Shown here: positions 54,499-62,772 of the stretch, piece after piece | Layout: each line of letters opens with the position of its first letter | How positions within the stretch are numbered: position 1 is the first letter of the stretch | Assembly (NCBI RefSeq): GCF_016858305.2 | Contig: NZ_CP074436.1 | Location: forward strand, 1,012,001 to 1,076,000 | DNA: 64,000 nucleotides | DNA from: Polaribacter sp. Q13 | GTDB lineage: Bacteria > Bacteroidota > Bacteroidia > Flavobacteriales > Flavobacteriaceae | Direction: 5' to 3' | Made by a program: the position numbers and the translations under genes | The notes under the pieces: model-generated | Told to the model about the DNA's origin: nothing | Seen by the model: the letters and a program-made list of their open reading frames with translations, nothing else | The model's database searches: none

Positions 54499-56526
54499 TT
54501 AAATTTTTCCATAATATTTTCTAACAAACCATTCTACCGTAAATAAACCAATTACAATGAATAAAATCCATTTCCAATCTATTAAATTTTGTTCTTTAAC
54601 AATAGATTTCTGAGTTGTATAAAATGTTTTATCCTCTAAAAGGGCCAATTTTAATTGAGCTACTTCATTTTTAAAAAATAATTTTCCGTTTGTTTTATCT
54701 GCTAACTTTAAGAGTTTCTTAGAATTTGCATTGGTAAATTGTTCTTCTATTTGAGTTTCTGTAATTTTAAATTGACCGTATTTATTAATATTCTGACCAA
54801 TAACAGTAACTTTATAACTATAATTCCCAGAAGCAAGATTTTCAATTTCTGTTTGATAAGAATTATGCATCAATGAAAAAGGTCTTTTTATTACCTTTTT
54901 AGTTTCCTTATTAGTTATTGTAATTTCTAACGCAGCCCTTGCATCAAATAAATAATTTTTATCCGTATAAAATGCCGATATATCAATAGTTGAATTAGCA
55001 GGATATAAAGATTCTGCATTTACCTCTAATCGATTTCTCTTTTTATTGGATGCTAAATATTGTACTATATTTCCTATAAATGCATCAAAATCTTGAAAGG
55101 AACTTGAGTTTAAAAAACTAGCTGCTCTCCATTTCCATAAACCTTCTCCGAATAACGCCCCAAATTTATGATTGTTCTCTTCTAAAGTTGCCAATAAAGG
55201 TTGTTTAGTTTCTAATCCGTTTATATTTTGATATAATAATGTCTGATGCTCTTTAGAAATTGCAACCTCTCCAAATTGATCTTTAAGCGGAGGAAATTGA
55301 TTAAAGCCAATATCTTTTTGTAAAAACGTTAAAAAAGAATCATTAAAAAATGCACCATAATTTTCTGTTTGATTGATTGTTTTTTTTGAAAAACCTAATT
55401 GTTGTTTATTGATAAAACTCCAATCTGTATTTACCCCAGAAATTAAAAAATAATTGCTATTATTCGTTTTAATTTCATTTATAATTTTATTAAACTTACT
55501 GTTTGGTTGATTTAATATAATTAATTGATAATCATTTGTTTGATTTTTAAAATCACCAACTAAAAAAACATCTACAGAACGTTGTTTATTACTTTCTATT
55601 GATTTTTTCAAAACTCCTAAGTCAGGATGTAAAACAGATGTTAAAACAAGTACTTTTGTTTGTTCATCGATTACTTCTACAGAGAAATTTTTGGTATTAT
55701 TCTTTGTGTTTTTCTCCCCCTCTATCTTTCTAATTGATGCGGTGTAATATTGCAATCCCTCTTTGTTTGATGTTAAATTCGCAGCAATCGTTTTAGAGTT
55801 TTCTTTTGTTGAAAATTGTATTTTTTTAGTAAAAATGGTTTTTCCGTTTTTATATATTGAAAATTGTGAAGTAACATCTTCTTTTCCTTCGTAATTCAAC
55901 AATACCTCAATGGGGAATTTATTTTTTATATAACTGTATTTATTAACATTTAACTGACTTATTTTTAAATCTTTATACTGAACAGTATCACCAAAAACAA
56001 TAGGATATATTTTTTGTTTCGAATTGATAAACTCATAATCATTACCAATCGTTTGGTTTCCGTCTGATAATAAGATTATTGGTGCAATTTTATCCTCATA
56101 CAATTCATTTACAGCCGTTATTGCTTTAGATACATTGGTTTCGTTCTCTATAAAAGAAAGCGAATCTAGAGACTTTACATCACCCCCAAAACTAAAACTA
56201 TTAACATCAAATTTCTCGTTAATGCTTTTATCATTTTTAATTTCTGCTAAAAATGTTGTCATACTCTTCGTTTCCTTAAAAAAGGGGATAGATTTAGAAT
56301 TATCAACAAGAACAGCTAACACAGGCTTTGTATTTTGATTTTTCGTTTTCTTTATCGTAGGGTTTATCAATAATAAAAGCAATAAAAAAAGACTAACCGC
56401 CTTCAAAAAAAATAATAGGAGATTAATTTTTGCCTTCTTTTTATTCTTAAAAAAATACTGAAAATAGGCTACTGAAATACTCAGTAACAAGGCAAGAATT
56501 ATATATAAAATGAGTTCTGTTTGCAA
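54499..56526 (-). CDS. VWA-domain-like integral membrane protein
   Basis: A 675-residue protein with two N-terminal TM segments (about 4-23 and 35-56) and one near the C-terminus (about 650-668). Between them is a von Willebrand A-like domain with the metal motif LVDNSKSIPF (Asp75-x-Ser77-x-Ser79) and LLSDGNQT (about 152-159). Further glutamine-amidotransferase-like or beta domains follow (about 290-600). The build resembles flavobacterial BatA/aerotolerance-type membrane proteins. Function unknown. Confidence 0.75.
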   Translation of the reverse strand: MQTELILYIILALLLSISVAYFQYFFKNKKKAKINLLLFFLKAVSLFLLLLLLINPTIKKTKNQNTKPVLAVLVDNSKSIPFFKETKSMTTFLAEIKNDKSINEKFDVNSFSFGGDVKSLDSLSFIENETNVSKAITAVNELYEDKIAPIILLSDGNQTIGNDYEFINSKQKIYPIVFGDTVQYKDLKISQLNVNKYSYIKNKFPIEVLLNYEGKEDVTSQFSIYKNGKTIFTKKIQFSTKENSKTIAANLTSNKEGLQYYTASIRKIEGEKNTKNNTKNFSVEVIDEQTKVLVLTSVLHPDLGVLKKSIESNKQRSVDVFLVGDFKNQTNDYQLIILNQPNSKFNKIINEIKTNNSNYFLISGVNTDWSFINKQQLGFSKKTINQTENYGAFFNDSFLTFLQKDIGFNQFPPLKDQFGEVAISKEHQTLLYQNINGLETKQPLLATLEENNHKFGALFGEGLWKWRAASFLNSSSFQDFDAFIGNIVQYLASNKKRNRLEVNAESLYPANSTIDISAFYTDKNYLFDARAALEITITNKETKKVIKRPFSLMHNSYQTEIENLASGNYSYKVTVIGQNINKYGQFKITETQIEEQFTNANSKKLLKLADKTNGKLFFKNEVAQLKLALLEDKTFYTTQKSIVKEQNLIDWKWILFIVIGLFTVEWFVRKYYGKI

Positions 56527-56575
56527 TGATTTATTTTTAAGCTGAAAGATATAAATAACTATTTAAAAACGAATG

Positions 56576-57442
56576 CTATTTTTTAGAGTCTTTATATGAA
56601 TTATCAATTTTAGACTTGTACCAAATATTTAAAATTAAACCACCAATAATTAACGCGATTCCTAAAAAACTGTAAAAAGTATAAATTTCTCCAAATAAGA
56701 AAACGCCAAAAGTAGCTGTATAAATAACCTCAAAATATTTAATTGGTGCCACTATATTTGTAGAAGCTGTCTGAAAAGCTTTGGTCATAAAAACCTGTCC
56801 TACATAACCAAAAACACCTAAAAGCAATAAAAACAGCCATTCAATTCCTTTAGGGGTTATCCAATTATTTATAGAAAGCAAGCCTCCTAAAACAGTGGCA
56901 AACATCATAAAATAATATACAACTACAAGTGGATGCTCACTCTTCCCTATTTTACTGATAAGTACATATACCAACCCACTAAGTACCGAAGCTAGTAAAA
57001 CCAAAATTAAACCCGTTGTATTTAATTGATGATCAAATCCTTTTAACACAAAAACACCTACAAGTGAAATTACAAAAAAGAACCATTGTAAAGGTTTAAT
57101 TTTTTCCTTCAACAAAAACACCGCAAAAATAGCTGAAAAAACTGGAGCAATATACCTTATAGAAACGGCAGTACCAATAGATAAATACTTTATAGACATA
57201 AAAAAAAGACTCATTGAAGTGGTACCTGCTATCGCTCTTAAAATTAGTAATTTATTATTTTTACCAATCATTGGTATTTTATATTTTAATAAAAAAACAA
57301 TCGTAAAACAAAGCGATCCTAAAGACCTAAAAAAAACAATTTCAAAAGTATGAATACCTTTTAAATATTTTACAGTAGAATTCATGCAGGCAAAAGCTAA
57401 GGTGCTTATCAACATGTATTTTATAGCTCTTTTTACTTCCAA
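56576..57442 (-). CDS. DMT family (EamA) transporter
   Basis: A 288-residue inner-membrane protein with ten TM helices in two EamA repeats (about 1-135 and 145-280). PIKYFEVIYTATFGVFLFGE is the typical second-repeat motif. Members export amino acids or metabolites; the substrate is unknown. Nine bases separate it from the MFS gene upstream. Confidence 0.9.
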   Translation of the reverse strand: MEVKRAIKYMLISTLAFACMNSTVKYLKGIHTFEIVFFRSLGSLCFTIVFLLKYKIPMIGKNNKLLILRAIAGTTSMSLFFMSIKYLSIGTAVSIRYIAPVFSAIFAVFLLKEKIKPLQWFFFVISLVGVFVLKGFDHQLNTTGLILVLLASVLSGLVYVLISKIGKSEHPLVVVYYFMMFATVLGGLLSINNWITPKGIEWLFLLLLGVFGYVGQVFMTKAFQTASTNIVAPIKYFEVIYTATFGVFLFGEIYTFYSFLGIALIIGGLILNIWYKSKIDNSYKDSKK

Positions 57443-57451
57443 AACTAATCT

Positions 57452-58774
57452 TTATTTATCTGTTATTTTATGTGGCTTTTTTAAAGTTAAAGAACCTATA
57501 AATAAAAAACCTAAAAAAGGAATTAACACATAACTTACATAACGATAACTCCCTAAACTCGTAAAACAATAGCTAAAGAAACTAGGAGCCAATGCACTTG
57601 CTATAACCAAAAAACTCATTATTTTACCTGTTATAGCTCCTAAATACTTTCTTCCAAAATAACGAGGCCAAGTTACAGCATTCACAACTGCAAAAAGCCC
57701 ACTACAAACACCTAAACCTATAATTAACAAATAAATTCCTATGGAGTCATCTAATAATAAAAGACCAACAGCAGCTATAATTCCGCTAAAAATCATGATA
57801 AAAAGATAAATTTTATGTTCAATATAATCACTTAGAATATTAGCTAATGTAGAAACAGAAATAGCTATGATTGAAATTGGCAAAAAAACAGCAATTGCTT
57901 CTGTTTTATCATAGCCTTGTGTATTAAAAATTGAAATTACATGAAACGTAAAACCTGTACTAAAAAAGCTAAAAAAAGCTAAAGACAAACCAAACATCCA
58001 GAAAGCTCTTGTTTGCTTTGCTTCCTCCAACGTAAAATTAACTTCTAGAATTTCAACTTTCTTTTTTTTACTTTTCTTTTTAGAAAGAAAACCATCCGGA
58101 ATTAAACCAAAGTCTTCTGGTTTATTTCTATAAAACTGAAGTATTAAAAAACTAAAAACAAATAAGCTAACTGCTAAAATTTGCCAACTTACCTCCCATC
58201 CGTTTTCATCAATTAAATAATTAAACAAAATTGGAGAACTCGAAAAACCTAAAGAAACAGCAATACTACTTATAGAATTTACTTTACCTCGATTTTTATC
58301 AAACCACATCATTACCATATTTCTAGAAGCCATAGTAAGCACTCCTTGTCCGCAAAAACGTACTAGAAAAAATAAGAAACTTAGCAATACAAAAGGAATT
58401 ACCCAAGATTTTATATTCAAAAAAAGTTTAAGAGTATCACTAATCCCTTCTGAATATGAAAAAATAATTAACGAGATTGCTAAAAAGGATGTTGCAAAAA
58501 AAGCAACATAACGTGCTCCGAATTTATCAAATAATCGTCCTGCTTTTGTTACAAAAAAAGCACTTAGCAAAGTACCAATTAAATACGCATTGCTAAATTG
58601 ATTTCTAGTTAAACCTAAGGCATCTTTAACAGGATCTGTAAAAACAGAAACGCCCACAGTTTGACCAGGTATGCTGAATAATATACCTATACTACCAAAA
58701 ATTAAAACCACATATCCGTAGAAAAATGGCCACTTTTTAGGATTGATAAAAGAATATTTATTAGAATTTATCAT
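57452..58774 (-). CDS. MFS transporter
   Basis: A 440-residue major facilitator protein with twelve TM helices. The loop 2-3 motif is GRLFDKFGARYV (about 79-90), and a lysine-rich cytoplasmic loop (KKKSKKKKVEIL, about 230-242) sits between the two halves. It is most like the monocarboxylate/OFA branch. It lies between two EamA genes with gaps of 9 and 10 bases, so the three are probably one transcript. Confidence 0.88.
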   Translation of the reverse strand: MINSNKYSFINPKKWPFFYGYVVLIFGSIGILFSIPGQTVGVSVFTDPVKDALGLTRNQFSNAYLIGTLLSAFFVTKAGRLFDKFGARYVAFFATSFLAISLIIFSYSEGISDTLKLFLNIKSWVIPFVLLSFLFFLVRFCGQGVLTMASRNMVMMWFDKNRGKVNSISSIAVSLGFSSSPILFNYLIDENGWEVSWQILAVSLFVFSFLILQFYRNKPEDFGLIPDGFLSKKKSKKKKVEILEVNFTLEEAKQTRAFWMFGLSLAFFSFFSTGFTFHVISIFNTQGYDKTEAIAVFLPISIIAISVSTLANILSDYIEHKIYLFIMIFSGIIAAVGLLLLDDSIGIYLLIIGLGVCSGLFAVVNAVTWPRYFGRKYLGAITGKIMSFLVIASALAPSFFSYCFTSLGSYRYVSYVLIPFLGFLFIGSLTLKKPHKITDK

Positions 58775-58784
58775 TTAATTTACA

Positions 58785-59672
58785 CTACTTTCTTTTTCTT
58801 GACGTGATAAAATAAACACCTGTTAATAAAATAGCCGAAGCAAATACAGACTGCGTTGTTAGGTGTTCATCTAAAAAAAACCACCCCATAAATAACGCTA
58901 TTACAGGATTTACATAAGCAGAAGTTGATACTTTTTCTGTAGCTACTTCTTTTAGCAAATAATTAAAGGCTGTAAAAGCAATAACTCCACCAAAAACAAT
59001 AAGCATTAGCATAGAAACCTGAACATCTGTACTCCAACTTAGAGGAGAGCTCCATGTTTCATTAAAACTTAAACTCATAAACATTAAAATAGTACCTGCC
59101 ACTAACATTTGATAGCCTGTACTTACCATAAAACTTTTTGGCAAATTTGCTTTAGAAACAAAAACACTACCATAACTCCAACTTAACACACAAGTTAAAA
59201 TCATAAAAGTTCCAAGCAAACTTCCTTCAGAAGTTGTTAATTCTTGCTGACTCACTAATAAATACATTCCAAAAACACCCAAACCAACACCAATCATCGA
59301 TTTCTTTTGAAATGGTTTTCTATCAATCAATCGTAATAAAAACAGTACAAATAAAGGTTGCGTAGATGCTAATAAAGCACCAAAGCCACTATCTACATAT
59401 TTTAAAGCCCAAACAAAAACACCGTTTCCATAAACTAAAAAGAAAAAAGATGCAATACCCACATTTAAAAGTTGCTTTCTAGAAATGGATAAATTATGCT
59501 TTAAAAGAATTGCAAAAAACATCATTAATGCTCCTGCTGTTAAAAAACGAACTGAAGCTAAAAAAAATGGAGGAAGCTCTGTAACAGCTACTTTATTAAA
59601 CAAATAAGTAGATCCCCAAATTACATAAATGGAGATAAATGCTAAAACGATTAATAATTTTGACTTTTTCAA
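58785..59672 (-). CDS. DMT family (EamA) transporter, start revised
   Basis: A ten-helix EamA transporter with YVIWGSTYLFNKVAV near the N-terminus and PVIALFMGWFFLDEH in the second repeat. The frame is open up to an ATG at 59762 (325 residues), but the first 30 residues are not hydrophobic and are encoded by a dispersed repeat. A TTG at 59672 gives MKKSKLLIVLAFISIYVIWG, the usual start of this family, and 295 residues. It is of a different subfamily from the gene at 56576. Confidence 0.85.
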   Translation of the reverse strand: MKKSKLLIVLAFISIYVIWGSTYLFNKVAVTELPPFFLASVRFLTAGALMMFFAILLKHNLSISRKQLLNVGIASFFFLVYGNGVFVWALKYVDSGFGALLASTQPLFVLFLLRLIDRKPFQKKSMIGVGLGVFGMYLLVSQQELTTSEGSLLGTFMILTCVLSWSYGSVFVSKANLPKSFMVSTGYQMLVAGTILMFMSLSFNETWSSPLSWSTDVQVSMLMLIVFGGVIAFTAFNYLLKEVATEKVSTSAYVNPVIALFMGWFFLDEHLTTQSVFASAILLTGVYFITSRKRK

Positions 59673-59696
59673 ATAAATATTATTTTTAAAACCAAC

Positions 59697-59840
59697 GATC
59701 CTCAAGGCCGAGCCATAGAAATATTTCGCTGGTTTCATTTTGATTTTAGAATCAAAAACCAAAAAATCTGTATTTTAGATTCCCGCCTTCGCGAGAATGA
59801 CAGTTTCAATGGAAACCTCGAGGCAGAGCCTCGAGGAATT
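59697..59840. repeat. Dispersed repeat block upstream of the EamA gene
   Basis: It contains cctcaaggccgagccatagaa (59700s), the attcccgccttcgcgagaat hairpin (59779-59801) and the palindrome cctcgaggc-aga-gcctcgagg (59816-59836). The first and last are related to each other. These GC-rich words contrast with the AT-rich background. Confidence 0.65.
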
Positions 59841-60179
59841 CTTTTCGATTAAAGCTAATTTAAGCCAACAAAGATAATTGATATTTAAAACCTAAAGTCA
59901 TTTTAAATGAATAGTTCTAATTGTTTTTATCATGTTACTAAATTTTTAAATACAATCAGCACCAATAATTAATTAAGCAAATCTATTAGCCGTTAAACAC
60001 TGCAAAATAAAATTAAAATTGATGGTTTAAATTCCGAAGTTTATGGTACTCATCTTAAACAAACTAAAAAAATAGGAAGCAAAAAATTAGAATATCACAC
60101 TAGAACAAAATTTAATTTTAGTAAAAACGAAAACACCTTATAAGTACTTACTTCTAAAGTGTTTTAATTGATAAAAAAT
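59763..60179. other. 417-base gap with repeats and a possible gene fragment
   Basis: After the repeat block, a plus-strand frame without a start (about 59997-60143) reads TLQNKIKIDGLNSEVYGTHL and so on to a stop, giving 48 residues of ordinary composition. It may be the end of a lost gene. A hairpin (aaacacctt...gtgttt) overlaps its end and could terminate the GDYXXLXY operon. Confidence 0.45.
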
Positions 60180-60752
60180 CTACTCTGCTTTCTCTGAACC
60201 TACCAAATCTTTTATAGAAATATCATTTATAAAAACATCTTTAAGAACAAAATTCCCATTATGTATATAAACCATCCCATAAGTTGTATTCTCTTTTACC
60301 GTATCTCTCCTATTCATTCTCACTAAATCTTCAGCAGGTTTCGCTTTAAATTCTTCCATATAAAAACGATCAAAAGGTAAATTAAAACTAACAACCTTTC
60401 TTCTTTTATTATACCAATTTGTTTTAGCAATTACATAATCGTTCGGTATCGATAGTTTTACCTTACTAACCGTTTTTAATTTAGCAAAACCAATACTGTC
60501 CTTAAAATAAACATAAACTTCTTGTTTTCTTTTCCAAATAGAATCCTCTGTTTTAAACGAATTTATCTCATAATTCATTCTAATAAACTTACCCCTAAAT
60601 GGATCATTAGGATCTATTGGCTGTGTTATAAACTTATAAAACTTGCCTGCTTTTAAAGTTTCTTCTTGATCATACATCATTTTTGTTGGTACCGCTAATT
60701 GCATAAGAACCACCAATAAAAAAAGTATAAATATTATTTTTTTTGATTTCAT
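60180..60752 (-). CDS. GDYXXLXY domain protein
   Basis: A 190-residue protein with one N-terminal TM helix (about 5-22) and a periplasmic domain containing RGKFIRMNYEI (53-63), a variant of the GDYxxLxY motif. Such proteins are encoded with DUF2157/DUF4401 membrane proteins, as here (4-base gap). Function unknown. Confidence 0.85.
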   Translation of the reverse strand: MKSKKIIFILFLLVVLMQLAVPTKMMYDQEETLKAGKFYKFITQPIDPNDPFRGKFIRMNYEINSFKTEDSIWKRKQEVYVYFKDSIGFAKLKTVSKVKLSIPNDYVIAKTNWYNKRRKVVSFNLPFDRFYMEEFKAKPAEDLVRMNRRDTVKENTTYGMVYIHNGNFVLKDVFINDISIKDLVGSEKAE

Positions 60753-60755
60753 TTT

Positions 60756-62045
60756 TTATTTTTTTAGCGTTTTACTTTGTTTCTTTAGCATTAAATAATT
60801 GGTTACAAAAAAACCTGCCCCAACAATTATAAATAATAAACCTCTAATTATAAATGTCATTTCTGTATCTAAAAAACGACAAGTAATTAATGCAGTAATA
60901 ATTAGTAAACCATAATTTAGAATAACAAAACTAGCTTTATCCACACCTTTTTTTACAATACTAACTCCTAATACCAGCACTGTAATATTAACCAGTGCAA
61001 CGGTAATTCTAGTATCTAATGACTGAGTGGCATAAAATAAAATCATTAAAAAAGGAATGAATTGAAAAATATTATTAAAATTAAATTTTGAAAATGAGTT
61101 GTTTTTTATCAACATATAAAGTGTACTTAACATTAAAAAGCCCCCAATTAACAGTTCCTTATTACCTAAAAATGAAATTTCAAAATCTATGTTCCAAAAA
61201 CTTTCAAAACTAACCATAAGCATTGTTATTACTAAACCTAAAGAACCAATTACTAAAAATCCATTCTTAGAAACACGTAAACTTCTAAAGCTTTTTAATT
61301 GCCCTACATTGTAAATAAAACCTAATAAAAATGAGTATAAAATTACATCTAATCGGTAAACAGTATTTAAGAAAGCTCCAAAAACAATAATTAAACTCAA
61401 AGGAAACAACCAATTTAAAATAGCTGTAAAATTAGTAGTTAAATTGTTTTTTAAATGGTAAAAATATTGTGGCAGCAATAAAGCAAATAGCAATATATAA
61501 AACCATGGCACTTTAGTTTCACTAGAAAAGCTATACCCTAAACTGCAAGCATAGACCGTTGCAAAAATTAAGGTTAATAAAAAAACTCCTTTAAATTTTA
61601 ATAAATAAATTAAGGGCAAACACAACAATATCCAAGAAAGTAAAAAGGAACTTAAATTACCTGGAATGTTATAAATTTGACTAATTAGCGAAATACTAGA
61701 ACCTACTGCAAAAAACAAAAACACTCCAGAAGACTCTAACCATGTTTTAGATTTTTCTTTTAGTATTGAATATCCTACAATAAACTGACCAACTACAAGT
61801 GGTAAAAAAGCTAAAATAGATTTTACCGTTTTAGAAAAATCGTCCCAATTATGGGCTAATATTAATATAATTCCTAACCCTACTAATAAACTACCCAAAA
61901 CACCAAAAATGGTGAATAAGTTGTTTGAAGAGGATTTTGAAGCTGATCTTGAATTGTAATAGTTTTCAATTTTTGATGCTATTTCTTTAGAAATAACTCC
62001 ATTCTGTATCAATTCTGGAAGTTCTTTTATAAATTTTGAATCCAT
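60756..62045 (-). CDS. DUF2157 membrane protein
   Basis: A 429-residue integral membrane protein with about 12 TM helices and a short cytoplasmic N-terminus (MDSKFIKELPELIQNGVISKE, about 1-40) typical of DUF2157. It is followed in the same operon by its usual GDYXXLXY partner. Function unknown. Confidence 0.85.
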   Translation of the reverse strand: MDSKFIKELPELIQNGVISKEIASKIENYYNSRSASKSSSNNLFTIFGVLGSLLVGLGIILILAHNWDDFSKTVKSILAFLPLVVGQFIVGYSILKEKSKTWLESSGVFLFFAVGSSISLISQIYNIPGNLSSFLLSWILLCLPLIYLLKFKGVFLLTLIFATVYACSLGYSFSSETKVPWFYILLFALLLPQYFYHLKNNLTTNFTAILNWLFPLSLIIVFGAFLNTVYRLDVILYSFLLGFIYNVGQLKSFRSLRVSKNGFLVIGSLGLVITMLMVSFESFWNIDFEISFLGNKELLIGGFLMLSTLYMLIKNNSFSKFNFNNIFQFIPFLMILFYATQSLDTRITVALVNITVLVLGVSIVKKGVDKASFVILNYGLLIITALITCRFLDTEMTFIIRGLLFIIVGAGFFVTNYLMLKKQSKTLKK

Positions 62046-62078
62046 TTCATTTTAATTTTTATTAAAAATACTAATTTT

Positions 62079-62110
62079 AAACCCCACAAGTCGAAACTTG
62101 TGAGGTTTTG
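62079..62110. terminator. Terminator after the YiaA gene
   Basis: aaccccacaagt/acttgtgaggtt stem with one mismatch, followed by T-rich sequence on either strand. Confidence 0.7.
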
Positions 62111-62132
62111 GCTCTCTAAAACCATTACTAAA

Positions 62133-62621
62133 CTAACTTTTCTCTTCTTCTGTTTTGTTGTTGATAAAATCGATATCTCTCGTATTCTTTTGTACTGTAA
62201 TGGCTCCAAATAAACTTAATAGGAATGAAATTCCGTAGAAACCTTTTTCACTTAAAAGCAAATCTGCATTTCTAAGCCCTATAATTAACAAAAGAATGGC
62301 CGCTATAACTACCACCCAACTTATTCCGTAATACATTTCACTTACTTTAATTTCTTCTGCTTTGTCTCTTACCGCTTTTTGCAAAGAAATTACTGCATAA
62401 ATACCCATTAAAAGAATAGAAAAATAATACCCTTTTTCATTCAATTCCATAGAAGCATTCCATAAACCGATACAGTAAGAAACCAGACCAATCATTAAAA
62501 CTCCCCACGAAGCGCCAATATAAGCAGAAGTTGGTTTTGGATTTAACTCATTCTTTACTTTATTCTTTTTACTTACTTTTTTAGTTTCTTCATTAATAGA
62601 AGATGTTGTTTGATAATTCAT
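62133..62621 (-). CDS. YiaA/YiaB family inner membrane protein
   Basis: A 162-residue protein with two copies of the YiaAB two-helix unit: SWGVLMIGLVSYCIGLWNAS...KGYYFSILLMG and SWVVVIAAILLLIIGLRNAD...KGFYGISFLLS. The conserved W-x-G-L-x-N/A words are seen in both. A 35-residue charged N-terminus precedes them. Function unknown. Confidence 0.88.
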   Translation of the reverse strand: MNYQTTSSINEETKKVSKKNKVKNELNPKPTSAYIGASWGVLMIGLVSYCIGLWNASMELNEKGYYFSILLMGIYAVISLQKAVRDKAEEIKVSEMYYGISWVVVIAAILLLIIGLRNADLLLSEKGFYGISFLLSLFGAITVQKNTRDIDFINNKTEEEKS

Positions 62622-62692
62622 AATATTTAGTTTAATAATTATGATACAAATTTGCGACTCTTTTAAAGTTCTGAGAATTCAATTTTAAACAA

Positions 62693-62772
62693 TTACTGAC
62701 GATATAAAATATAAAAAATTATTTATATTCTATTATTTAATTATATTTACAAGACATTTACTGACGATATAA
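62693..62772. repeat. Direct repeat pair ttactgacgatataa
   Basis: Exact 15-base copies at 62693-62707 and 62758-62772, 50 bases apart. The second ends on the A of the ATG of the next gene. Confidence 0.8.

Noticed and set aside
62027..62209. Minus-strand 60-residue frame between YiaA and DUF2157 genes
   Set aside because: Overlaps the end of the YiaA gene in another frame and spans a terminator hairpin.
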